From the NCBI GenBank assembly GCA_016285335.1, contig JAEEQO010000051.1:1-15553 (forward strand): a DNA stretch of 15,553 bases, given 5' to 3'. This DNA comes from Victivallales bacterium (GTDB lineage Bacteria > Verrucomicrobiota > Lentisphaeria > Victivallales > UBA1829). The stretch's first letter is position 1; each line of letters starts with the position of its first letter. This document shows, piece by piece, positions 1-6,217 of this stretch. The translations under genes and the position numbers were made by a program. The notes under the pieces are model-generated. The model had not been told where the DNA came from, did not search any database, and worked only from the letters and a program-made list of their open reading frames with translations.

Positions 1-99
1 GTCCAGGTTGACGGCTTTTTCGGGGCGTTTGCCGAGGGAACAGGTCAGGTGATGCAGGAAAAGCCGTTTCAGCGTTTCCTTCATTTCTTTCTTAGCCAT
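1..99 (-). CDS. Probable glycogen/alpha-glucan phosphorylase, N-terminal fragment (cut by window edge)
   Basis: Only the first 33 codons are in the window; the gene continues past base 1. The ATG at 99-97 is preceded by a strong Shine-Dalgarno AGAAGGAG at 117-110, about 10 nt away, which fixes the start. The peptide begins MAKKEMKETLKRLF and continues HHLTCSLGKRPEKAV. A leucine/lysine-rich helix followed by a '[HY]xLxxxLGKxPxxA' stretch is how bacterial glycogen phosphorylases start, just before their 'ALAYTVRDRL' segment, which would lie outside the window. Such enzymes are cytoplasmic, use pyridoxal phosphate and release glucose-1-phosphate from glycogen. That metabolite is also the entry point of the rfb pathway at the other end of the window, though linkage is not implied. 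No catalytic residue is visible, so the name rests on a short N-terminal resemblance only. Confidence 0.55.
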   Translation of the reverse strand, partial: MAKKEMKETLKRLFLHHLTCSLGKRPEKAVNLD

Positions 100-248
100 A
101 GCTTGAAAACTCCTTCTGCGAGGTAGTATGATATGCGGTATGTGCCGCCGGAACGGACCTACATTCCCGGCGTGACGTGCGGGTGGCGGGCATCGTGCTG
201 CGCAAGATGTTTAAGCCGTTTCGTGCGCGCATGAAGAACCATAAGCAT

Positions 249-277
249 AATATACCTCTGTTTCTCCCGGTTTTCAA
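249..277 (-). promoter_or_regulatory. Sigma70-type promoter for the phosphorylase-like gene
   Basis: On the minus strand TTGAAA (277-272) and TATATT (254-249) are separated by exactly 17 bp. The predicted transcription start is near 242, giving a leader of about 143 nt before the ATG at 99. No competing promoter of similar quality lies closer to the gene. Confidence 0.6.
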
Positions 278-481
278 ACCGGAATGCCTTTTAACGCGGA
301 AAAAACAGGCGTCCGTCGGCCATGTGGCACGGCGGCGGGATGCGCTTCCTTGAGCCCGCTGTCCGGGCGGGTGCCGCGTCACGCGATGCTCGGACGTTTC
401 CCCGGCGACGGCGCCGGGCGGGACATGCGTCTTTCCCTGCCGTGACCGCCTGATATTTGTTCGGAACATTTCATGCGCGGC

Positions 482-510
482 TTGATTTTTATGCGTTCCC
501 GCTGTATTTT
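482..510 (+). promoter_or_regulatory. Sigma70-type promoter for gltS
   Basis: TTGATT (482-487) and TATTTT (505-510) are spaced by 17 bp. The predicted start near 517 gives a leader of about 105 nt before the gltS ATG at 622. Confidence 0.5.
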
Positions 511-621
511 ATTTCATCTTTTCCGCATGAAGCGCCGGCTCGGGAAAGACGGGCGCGACCGGATCGTGTCCGCCGTCTGCTCCGGTTTTTGCATTCAAAT
601 CCATTTTCAGAGAGACTGTTT

Positions 622-1980
622 ATGACCGCCGTACTGGTTTTCTGCACGTTGTCGCTGTTTCTGGTCCTGGGGAAGATTCTGCGCGTTTTCATCCCGCTCC
701 TGCAGAGGCTTTATCTTCCGAGTTCCATCATCGGCGGAGCGGCCGCCCTGATCGTCTTCAAATGCTTCCCCGGGCTGGTTCCGGCGGAAGTCTTCAGTGC
801 CATCAACAAGCTGCCCGGATTCCTCATCAACGTGATCTTCGCGTCGCTCTTCCTCGGCATGACCGCGCCGAAGATCACGAAAATGGCCGCGATCGCGTTT
901 CCGCAGCTCTGTTTCGGGCAGTTCATCGCCTGGGGACAGTATGTGCTGGGGCTCGGGCTCACCGGGTTCGTGCTGATGCCGTTCTTCGGCATTCCTCCGG
1001 CGTTCGGCAATCTGCTGGAGATCGGCCTGCAGGGCGGACACGGCACGGTGGGCGGCATGACCGCCGTTTTCGAGGGGAACGGCTGGGAGGACGGCGTGGC
1101 GCTGGGTTACACCGTGGCGACAGTCGGCATGATCGTCGCCATCGTCGTCGGCATGGTCCTGGTCAACTGGGCGAACCGGCGCGGCTTCGTTCAGGATTTC
1201 GTGCCGCTGGAGGACATGGACCGGCTTCACCTGAAAGGCATTTACCGCCGCAGGGAACAGCCCGCCGCCGGACGCCAGACGGTGCTGTGCGACTCCATCG
1301 ACTCGCTGGCGTGGCACTGCGCGCTGATCGGCGTGGCTGTGGCGATCGGCTACGGGATCCTCTTCGGGTTCCAGCATCTGGAAATCGCGCTCTTCCCGAA
1401 CGCCTCCAAACGGCTTTTCTCCGGCTTCCCGCTCTTCCCGCTGTGCATGATCGGCGGCCTCATCATCCAGAACGTGTTCCAGAGGCTCCGCATCGCGCCC
1501 CTCATCAACGACATTCAGATGAAGCGCATCTCCGGCGCTTCGCTGGATTTCCTGGTGGTTTCCGCGATCGCCACGATCCGCATCGAAGTCGTGCTGCAGA
1601 ACTGGCTGCCGCTGCTCATCCTGATCGGCTCCGGCACGCTGCTCTCGGTCCTGATGGTGCTCTTCGTGGCGCCGAGGCTCTTCCGCAACGCCTGGTTCGA
1701 ACGCGCCATCGCCGACTTCGGGCAGTCCCTCGGCGTGACCGCGACCGGGCTCCTGCTGCTGCGGACCGTGGACCCGGAGAACAAGACCGAGGCGGCCGCC
1801 GCGTTCGGCTACAAGCAGCTGCTCCACGAACCGTTCATGGGCGGCGGCATCGTGACCGCGCTGGCGCTGACGATGGTCTTCACGGTCGGCTGGCTCCCCG
1901 TGTTCATCGTGTCGGCGGTCTTCTTCGTGTTCTGGGGAAGCCTGATCTTCGCGGTCATCCTGCGCAACCGGAAACGCTGA
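622..1980 (+). CDS. gltS: GltS-type sodium/glutamate symporter
   Basis: A 452-residue inner-membrane protein predicted to import glutamate (or a related dicarboxylate amino acid) with sodium. Roughly ten to twelve hydrophobic segments form two halves, joined by a charged loop near residues 185-225. The first half has a Pro-Ser-Ser-Ile-Ile-Gly-Gly segment (33-39) and the GGHGT signature at 138-142, typical of the ESS/GltS family. The second half has the matching 'LGVTATGLLLLR' and 'PFMGGG' regions. E. coli GltS has about 400 residues, so this is slightly long. The frame is open from 457, but I chose ATG 622: the upstream codons give an Arg-rich, non-membrane sequence, while MTAVLVF starts straight into the first membrane helix. 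The ribosome site is only a modest AGAGAG at 609-614. It stands alone, with its own promoter. Substrate preference cannot be read from sequence. Confidence 0.82.
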   Translation: MTAVLVFCTLSLFLVLGKILRVFIPLLQRLYLPSSIIGGAAALIVFKCFPGLVPAEVFSAINKLPGFLINVIFASLFLGMTAPKITKMAAIAFPQLCFGQFIAWGQYVLGLGLTGFVLMPFFGIPPAFGNLLEIGLQGGHGTVGGMTAVFEGNGWEDGVALGYTVATVGMIVAIVVGMVLVNWANRRGFVQDFVPLEDMDRLHLKGIYRRREQPAAGRQTVLCDSIDSLAWHCALIGVAVAIGYGILFGFQHLEIALFPNASKRLFSGFPLFPLCMIGGLIIQNVFQRLRIAPLINDIQMKRISGASLDFLVVSAIATIRIEVVLQNWLPLLILIGSGTLLSVLMVLFVAPRLFRNAWFERAIADFGQSLGVTATGLLLLRTVDPENKTEAAAAFGYKQLLHEPFMGGGIVTALALTMVFTVGWLPVFIVSAVFFVFWGSLIFAVILRNRKR

Positions 1981-2036
1981 CGCCGCGCGGGATTTGAGAT
2001 TCCCGAGGATCCCGCTCGCTCCGTCCATGTCCGGCA

Positions 2037-2079
2037 TTCCGGGAAACGCCGGAAAAAGTGCCGGATTAATCCTCCGGCA
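2037..2079 (+). terminator. Possible hairpins ending gltS transcription
   Basis: Two adjacent stem-loops follow gltS: TTCCGG/CCGGAA (2037-2042 with 2049-2054) and TGCCGGA/TCCGGCA (2059-2065 with 2073-2079). Neither is followed by a proper T-run, so termination is possible but unproven. The second hairpin ends just before the next promoter's -35 box. Confidence 0.3.
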
Positions 2080-2082
2080 TGT

Positions 2083-2111
2083 TTGACAAACGGGATTCCG
2101 GCGGTTATATT
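2083..2111 (+). promoter_or_regulatory. Near-consensus sigma70 promoter of the ExbB-ExbD cassette
   Basis: A perfect TTGACA -35 box (2083-2088), a 17-bp spacer and TATATT (2106-2111). Transcription should start near 2118, leaving an 80-nt leader before the exbB ATG at 2199. It is the strongest-looking promoter in the window, suggesting the cassette is well expressed. The 9-mer GAAACAGCG occurs at 2115-2123, across the predicted start, and again at 2147-2155. Confidence 0.75.
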
Positions 2112-2198
2112 GAAGAAACAGCGATAAACCACGTCTTATCCCGCCTGAAACAGCGGCGCAGACACAGAGTTTTTGAACGAAAAACCGACGGAGAAACC

Positions 2199-3635
2199 AT
2201 GTCAGCTTTTCATCGTCCGCCCACTCCGGCACTTTCCGGGTCCCGCTTCCGGCTCCCGTTTCTTTCATCCTTCATTCTGTTGCTTTCCATTTGCTTACTG
2301 TGCGCCGGCGAAGACGCCACCAAACCGGCCGATGCCGCCCGTTACGAGATCTTCAGCACGAAGATCCCCGCCGGTGCGAACTGGACGACCGACGACAGAA
2401 TCGTTCGCGGCGGCGGTTTTTCGCAGGAGGCGGAGAACTACATCTACGTCACGCCGGACCGGCCCGCCGAACTGACCGGGCTTTCGATCCCGATCCGCGA
2501 GAACCCCGGCGCGGGCGAATACCGGTACATCACGTTCGTCTGGGTGAAGTGGGGCGGCAGCCAGATCGGGATGAAGTTCCTGACCTCGGATGAATACGCG
2601 GGCGGACGCGGCGCGGCATACGACTACACGTACACGGCGGGAGCGCCCGATCCGAACAACGCGAAACGGATCGAAAAAGGCCTGTCCGTGGTCGACCGGG
2701 CGCAGGGCTGGGTCGTGGTCACGCGCGACCTGTGGAAGGATTTCGGCGATTTCACGATCACCGGCGTCCAGTTCATCTGTCCGGAACGCCGCGATGCGGG
2801 ATTCGATGAGATATTTCTGGCGAAAAACGAACGTGCCCTCGGCGGTGCGCCGGAGATCCTGCCGAGCGAAGCCGCAAAACCCGTGACGCTGACCGGGGAC
2901 CGTCCGTCCATTGCGGAATCCGCCTCAAATTCGACTTCCGATGCAGATGAAGCGGACGACGCTTCCGCGATGGCGGTCAAAATCGACTGGGGCGCCCAAA
3001 TCCGGGCGGGCGGATTCATGATGTATCCGCTGTATCTGCTCGCGTTCCTGGCCGCGGTCATCGTCATCCGCCGCATGATGCTCTCCAGCGAAAAGACGAT
3101 CGCCCCGGACAGCCTCATCCGCGAGGTGAACGCCGCGCTGGACGCCGGCGATTTCGACCGCGCGGAGAAAGCCTGCGACGGCGACGGGTCCACGCTCGGA
3201 CGCGCGCTCGGCTGGCTCCTGAAACACCGCGACGCCGGACGCGAGGCGGTTTCGCAGACCGCCGGGGACATAGCCGCCCGCGACATCCGGACGCACCTGT
3301 CGCGCATCTATCCGGTTTCGGTCATTTCCTCGCTGTCGCCCCTGCTGGGCCTGCTCGGCACCGTGGTCGGCATGATCGAGGCGTTCGGCCTGGTCGCGCT
3401 CTACGGCGACGAAGGCGGAGCGTCCATCCTGTCCGACTCGATTTCGAAGGCGCTCATCACGACCGCCGCCGGGCTCATCATCGCGGTCCCCGCCGTGGCC
3501 GCCTATTATCTGCTGAAGAACCGCATCATGGGGCTGGCGTCCCGCGTGGAGGCCGAGCTGGAGCACGCGATCACGGTGCTGTATCTGGAATCGCCGGACA
3601 AAGCGCCTCGCAAGGGGGACGGCCATGCGGATTGA
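2199..3635 (+). CDS. exbB: ExbB/TolQ/MotA-family proton channel with an extra N-terminal periplasmic domain
   Basis: 478 residues, about twice a normal ExbB. A hydrophobic signal segment lies at 20-36 (cleavage plausible near CAG/ED). Residues 48-215 form a soluble, beta-rich module whose end, 'WVVVTRDLWKDFGDFTITG' (171-189) then 'FDEIFLAKNERAL' (202-214), I associate with beta-sandwich modules of PVC bacteria. An acidic Ser/Asp-rich linker (237-258) follows. The ExbB core has a first membrane helix at 272-290, a cytoplasmic segment, the classic 'SPLLGLLGTVVGMIEAF' helix (380-396) and the 'SKALITTAAGLIIAVPA' helix (416-432). The core forms the stator-channel that couples proton flow to ExbD movement. 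ATG 2199 was chosen because GGAGA lies just upstream (2190-2194) and the promoter places the RNA start after earlier in-frame codons. It overlaps the next gene by 11 nt. ExbB-family assignment is firm; the role of the added domain is unknown. Confidence 0.85.
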   Translation: MSAFHRPPTPALSGSRFRLPFLSSFILLLSICLLCAGEDATKPADAARYEIFSTKIPAGANWTTDDRIVRGGGFSQEAENYIYVTPDRPAELTGLSIPIRENPGAGEYRYITFVWVKWGGSQIGMKFLTSDEYAGGRGAAYDYTYTAGAPDPNNAKRIEKGLSVVDRAQGWVVVTRDLWKDFGDFTITGVQFICPERRDAGFDEIFLAKNERALGGAPEILPSEAAKPVTLTGDRPSIAESASNSTSDADEADDASAMAVKIDWGAQIRAGGFMMYPLYLLAFLAAVIVIRRMMLSSEKTIAPDSLIREVNAALDAGDFDRAEKACDGDGSTLGRALGWLLKHRDAGREAVSQTAGDIAARDIRTHLSRIYPVSVISSLSPLLGLLGTVVGMIEAFGLVALYGDEGGASILSDSISKALITTAAGLIIAVPAVAAYYLLKNRIMGLASRVEAELEHAITVLYLESPDKAPRKGDGHAD

Positions 3636-4089
3636 CTTCGGCGGCGACGACAGGCCGGACGTCCAGATGTCGCCCCTGATCGACTGCGTCTTTCTGCTCC
3701 TCATTTTCTTCCTCGTCACCACCATGATGAAGAAATGGGAGCTGCAGATACCGTTGTCCGTGCCGCCCATGAGCGCCAGTCTCTCCGCGACGCGGGCGAG
3801 CGCGGAATCGGTGATCCTGTCCGTCGACGCGACCGGCCGCGTGTACCATGTGACCGGGCACGACGCCTACACGGGCGAAAACGTATTCGAGCCGGTCGCG
3901 GACCCGGACGCCTTTCTGGCGGGGCTGCGCGAACGCGAGGGGACGCAGGCACGGATCGACGTCGCGGCATTCCGGGACGTTCCCGTCGCCACGGTCATCG
4001 CGCTGTTCGACCGCTGCCAGATCCACGGATTCAGCCGGACGCGCGTCCGCCTGGGGAGCAAGCCGCATGAACCTGCCGTTCTTCCGTGA
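3625..4089 (+). CDS. exbD: ExbD/TolR-family protein, first copy
   Basis: A 154-residue single-pass inner-membrane protein, close to the usual ExbD length. A short cytoplasmic N-terminus leads into the family signature 'DVQMSPLIDCVFLLLIFF' (12-29). Asp20 is in the position of the proton-carrying aspartate of ExbD (Asp25 in E. coli). The rest is a small periplasmic domain resembling the ExbD/TolR fold, ending 'VRLGSKPHEPAVLP'. In the known systems ExbD dimers sit inside an ExbB pentamer. The start overlaps exbB by 11 nt and has an AAGGGGG ribosome site at 3612-3618, so translational coupling is likely. Its 3' end overlaps the second exbD by 23 nt. Confidence 0.88.
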   Translation: MRIDFGGDDRPDVQMSPLIDCVFLLLIFFLVTTMMKKWELQIPLSVPPMSASLSATRASAESVILSVDATGRVYHVTGHDAYTGENVFEPVADPDAFLAGLREREGTQARIDVAAFRDVPVATVIALFDRCQIHGFSRTRVRLGSKPHEPAVLP

Positions 4090-4492
4090 CCGCGACGACC
4101 CGGACATCTCCATGTCCCCGCTGATCGACTGCGTGTTCCTGCTGCTGATCTTCTTCCTCGTCTCCTCCATGACGAAGGTCCGGAACAAGGACATCCCCGT
4201 CGAGCTCCCGGCCTCCGAAGCCGCCGTCCGGCTCCGTCCCAGCGACAACCAGTCCGTCATCGGCATCGACAGGCAGGGCGCGTTCTACTGGAACGGGCAG
4301 CCGTGCACCACGAATTTCCTGCTGGAACAGCTCCGCGGTCTGTGTGTCGCCGATCCGGGGCGGCGCATCCGCATCGACATGGACCGCTCCGCGCCGTTCG
4401 GGCGGTTCGCCGAGGTGATGGACGCCTGCCAGTTCTACGATTTGAGCAACATCGGGATCAGTGCCTATGAACGCACCGAAGCAGCCGAATAA
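4067..4492 (+). CDS. exbD: ExbD/TolR-family protein, second copy
   Basis: A 141-residue paralogue of the preceding gene. The membrane signature 'MSPLIDCVFLLLIFFLV' (16-32) is identical to that of the first copy, with the proton-carrying Asp at position 21. The periplasmic parts are clearly different, for example 'LRPSDNQSVIGIDRQG' here against 'ESVILSVDATGR' there. Two adjacent ExbD genes would allow an ExbD heterodimer in the channel, as seen in other systems with paired ExbD genes; that is inference. It overlaps the first exbD by 23 nt and the next gene by 26 nt, so the whole cassette is probably translationally coupled. There is no strong separate ribosome site, which fits coupling. Confidence 0.87.
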   Translation: MNLPFFRDRDDPDISMSPLIDCVFLLLIFFLVSSMTKVRNKDIPVELPASEAAVRLRPSDNQSVIGIDRQGAFYWNGQPCTTNFLLEQLRGLCVADPGRRIRIDMDRSAPFGRFAEVMDACQFYDLSNIGISAYERTEAAE

Positions 4493-6113
4493 AAATGGAA
4501 CGGAATTCCGTCTCATGAGCCGCCTGAACGGACCGGACCCGGACGGATTCGGGAAAAGCACGGTCGCCGCGAACCTGCTTGCCTGGAGCATCCCGCTGGC
4601 GGTGCTCCTCGCCGGACTGCTTTTCCTGCACGGGGACGGCGCTGCACGGATCGTGCGGGGAAAAAAAGCCGGAAAGCATCCGAAGTCAACTGCGTCTGCA
4701 AAAACACCCGCCATCCGTCCCGACGCCCGCCTCGAACAGCTTCAGGCGAAACGCCCCCTGCCGCCGGATTATTCCGAAAAATTGGTCGCGCAATCGGAAG
4801 TGCTTGCGCGGAAAAACCTGCTGTCTCAGCTTCAGTCTTTCCGGGAGATGTCCCGCCGCATGAAGGACAGCCGCGACGACCTCCTGACCCGGATCGAAGA
4901 ACGTCCGCTCCTGCCGACCGGACCCGCCGATGCGAACGACACCTCGGAGGCGCGGGCGCTGCCGTCCGTCTCCGATCCGGGGCCCCTGCCGGAAAATGTC
5001 TCCGTGGAGTTCCTGTACGGGCTTCTGCGCGAATACGAGGCGGAGATCAGGCGGGACCACCTCGCGGAAAGCGCGGCGCGTCGGGCGCTGTCGCGCGGCC
5101 TGTCTTTCCCGGAGGTCTACCGCTCCATGAAGCCCGGCTCCACGCAGATGCCTTCGTTCGACGCGCTGATCGAGATGCAGTCGCCGGACGGGACCTGGGA
5201 ACGTTCCGGGGAGAGCGCGGCCGCCGCGGGCCTTTCCATCCGCAGCACCGCCGAGCTCAACCGCTACCGCGAACTGCTCGGCCAGGCGGTCCGTCAGGCC
5301 GGGCTCGCCGCTTCGAGGCTCGCCGGACTTTTCGACGGCGGGCGACCACTGCCGCAGAGGCTCATGTTCGGCGGGCCGGGTTCGGGCGGAGGCGGTCCCG
5401 GCGCAGGCGGCGGCTCCGGTATGGGCGGCTCCGGCGAGGCGCCGGAATCCGTCCCGCTGACCGCCTGGAGCGAGTACGCGGGGGAACGCCTCGCCAAGGA
5501 CATGGTGAAGGCGCAGGCGCTTCCGGGGCGGCGTTTCACGCGGCAGGCGGAGAACCGCGGCTGGCTCTACATCAACACCTGGTACATGATCGGCCCGTGG
5601 GAGAATTACGGGCGCGACGACTACGCGCTGGTGCATCCGCCGGAGCTCTCCATCGACCTGGACGCCGTTTACACCGACGGCCAGCGCGGCGAGGGCGTCG
5701 AGGAGACTGATTCCGACCCGATCAAGGTCTCGGGGAAGAAGGTCCGCCTGGACGGCGTCCTGCGCTGGAAGTTCATGCAGAGCGAATCCATGCACAACAC
5801 CGTGCCCGTCACCACGGACCACTCCACGTACTACGCCTATACCGAGCTGTATTTCGACCGCGCCGTCACCATGCTTGTGGCGATTGGCACCGATGACGGC
5901 GGCCGTCTCTGGATCAACGGCAGGGACGTCTGGCAGGACGCCGGGACGAGCTGGTACAACATCGACGAGCACATCGAGCCGTTCGAGTTCCGGCAGGGCT
6001 GGAACACCGTGCTCATCCGCCTGGAGAACACCGGCGGCTCCGCGACCGGGTTCAGCTTCATGATCGTCCCCGCCGACCAGGTCCCCCCGCCGCAAAAAGC
6101 TGATTCAAATTAA
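4467..6113 (+). CDS. Membrane-anchored periplasmic protein: coiled coil, Gly-rich linker, C-terminal beta-sandwich
   Basis: 548 residues, no named family recognised. A short cytoplasmic tail precedes one membrane helix (about 33-55), with no cleavable signal. A Lys/Ala/Pro stretch (61-100) and a probable coiled coil (104-147) follow, then a helical region with several Leu/Glu-rich segments (175-290). A Gly/Ser linker (302-323) leads to a C-terminal module (365-535) with 'WYMIGPWENYGR' (372-383), 'TDDGGRLWINGRDVW' (475-489) and 'GWNTVLIRLENTGG' (511-524). That pattern is typical of PA14-like or jelly-roll domains of secreted PVC proteins. The topology resembles TonB or TolA, which also work with ExbBD/TolQR, but the Ser-x-x-x-His membrane motif and a TonB C-terminal domain are missing. 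ATG 4467 was preferred over GTG 4461 and ATG 4515 because it continues the overlapping layout; the ribosome site is weak. Confidence 0.7.
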   Translation: MNAPKQPNKNGTEFRLMSRLNGPDPDGFGKSTVAANLLAWSIPLAVLLAGLLFLHGDGAARIVRGKKAGKHPKSTASAKTPAIRPDARLEQLQAKRPLPPDYSEKLVAQSEVLARKNLLSQLQSFREMSRRMKDSRDDLLTRIEERPLLPTGPADANDTSEARALPSVSDPGPLPENVSVEFLYGLLREYEAEIRRDHLAESAARRALSRGLSFPEVYRSMKPGSTQMPSFDALIEMQSPDGTWERSGESAAAAGLSIRSTAELNRYRELLGQAVRQAGLAASRLAGLFDGGRPLPQRLMFGGPGSGGGGPGAGGGSGMGGSGEAPESVPLTAWSEYAGERLAKDMVKAQALPGRRFTRQAENRGWLYINTWYMIGPWENYGRDDYALVHPPELSIDLDAVYTDGQRGEGVEETDSDPIKVSGKKVRLDGVLRWKFMQSESMHNTVPVTTDHSTYYAYTELYFDRAVTMLVAIGTDDGGRLWINGRDVWQDAGTSWYNIDEHIEPFEFRQGWNTVLIRLENTGGSATGFSFMIVPADQVPPPQKADSN

Positions 6114-6153
6114 ACTGCCGCCCCAGGCGGCGCGGGAAGTTCTGCCAATAAAA

Positions 6154-6195
6154 TTTCCGCCGGGCGGATGCTTTGTGAACACCCGCGCGGCGGAA
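6154..6195 (-). terminator. Intrinsic terminator of the GH43 gene
   Basis: Read on the minus strand, a 13-bp stem with one mismatch (6195-6183 with 6167-6155) closes a 15-nt loop and is followed by the T-rich ATTTTATT. It lies 22 nt beyond the GH43 stop. A separate short hairpin GCCGCC-CCA-GGCGGC at 6117-6131, just after the plus-strand cassette, lacks a T-run and may slow or end that transcript only weakly. Confidence 0.6.
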
Positions 6196-6217
6196 GCTGT
6201 TTCAGCTCAGATCGAGC

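Larger units (their letters stand above)
100..621. other. 522-bp divergent intergenic region
   Basis: This is the gap between the phosphorylase-like start (minus) and the gltS start (plus). It holds one promoter in each direction (minus 249-277, plus 482-510). Between them, 278-481 is GC-rich and I see no convincing gene there; ORFs crossing it lack ribosome sites and recognisable sequence. A perfect 7-bp stem with a 4-nt loop lies at 401-418 (CCCGGCG/CGCCGGG), but no T-run follows on either strand, so it is not called a terminator. I recognise no riboswitch class in either leader. Confidence 0.5.

Noticed and set aside
401..418. Perfect GC-rich hairpin in the left intergenic region as a terminator
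   Set aside because: No T-run on either strand and no gene ends nearby.
92..469. Minus-strand 125-codon open frame in the left intergenic region
   Set aside because: It overlaps the promoter and ribosome site of the phosphorylase-like gene, has no ribosome site of its own and no recognisable protein features.
607..2268. Long minus-strand open frame (553 codons) opposite gltS
   Set aside because: Asp/Glu/Arg/His-rich composition typical of antisense reading of a GC-rich gene, no ribosome site, and it lies opposite a clear membrane protein.
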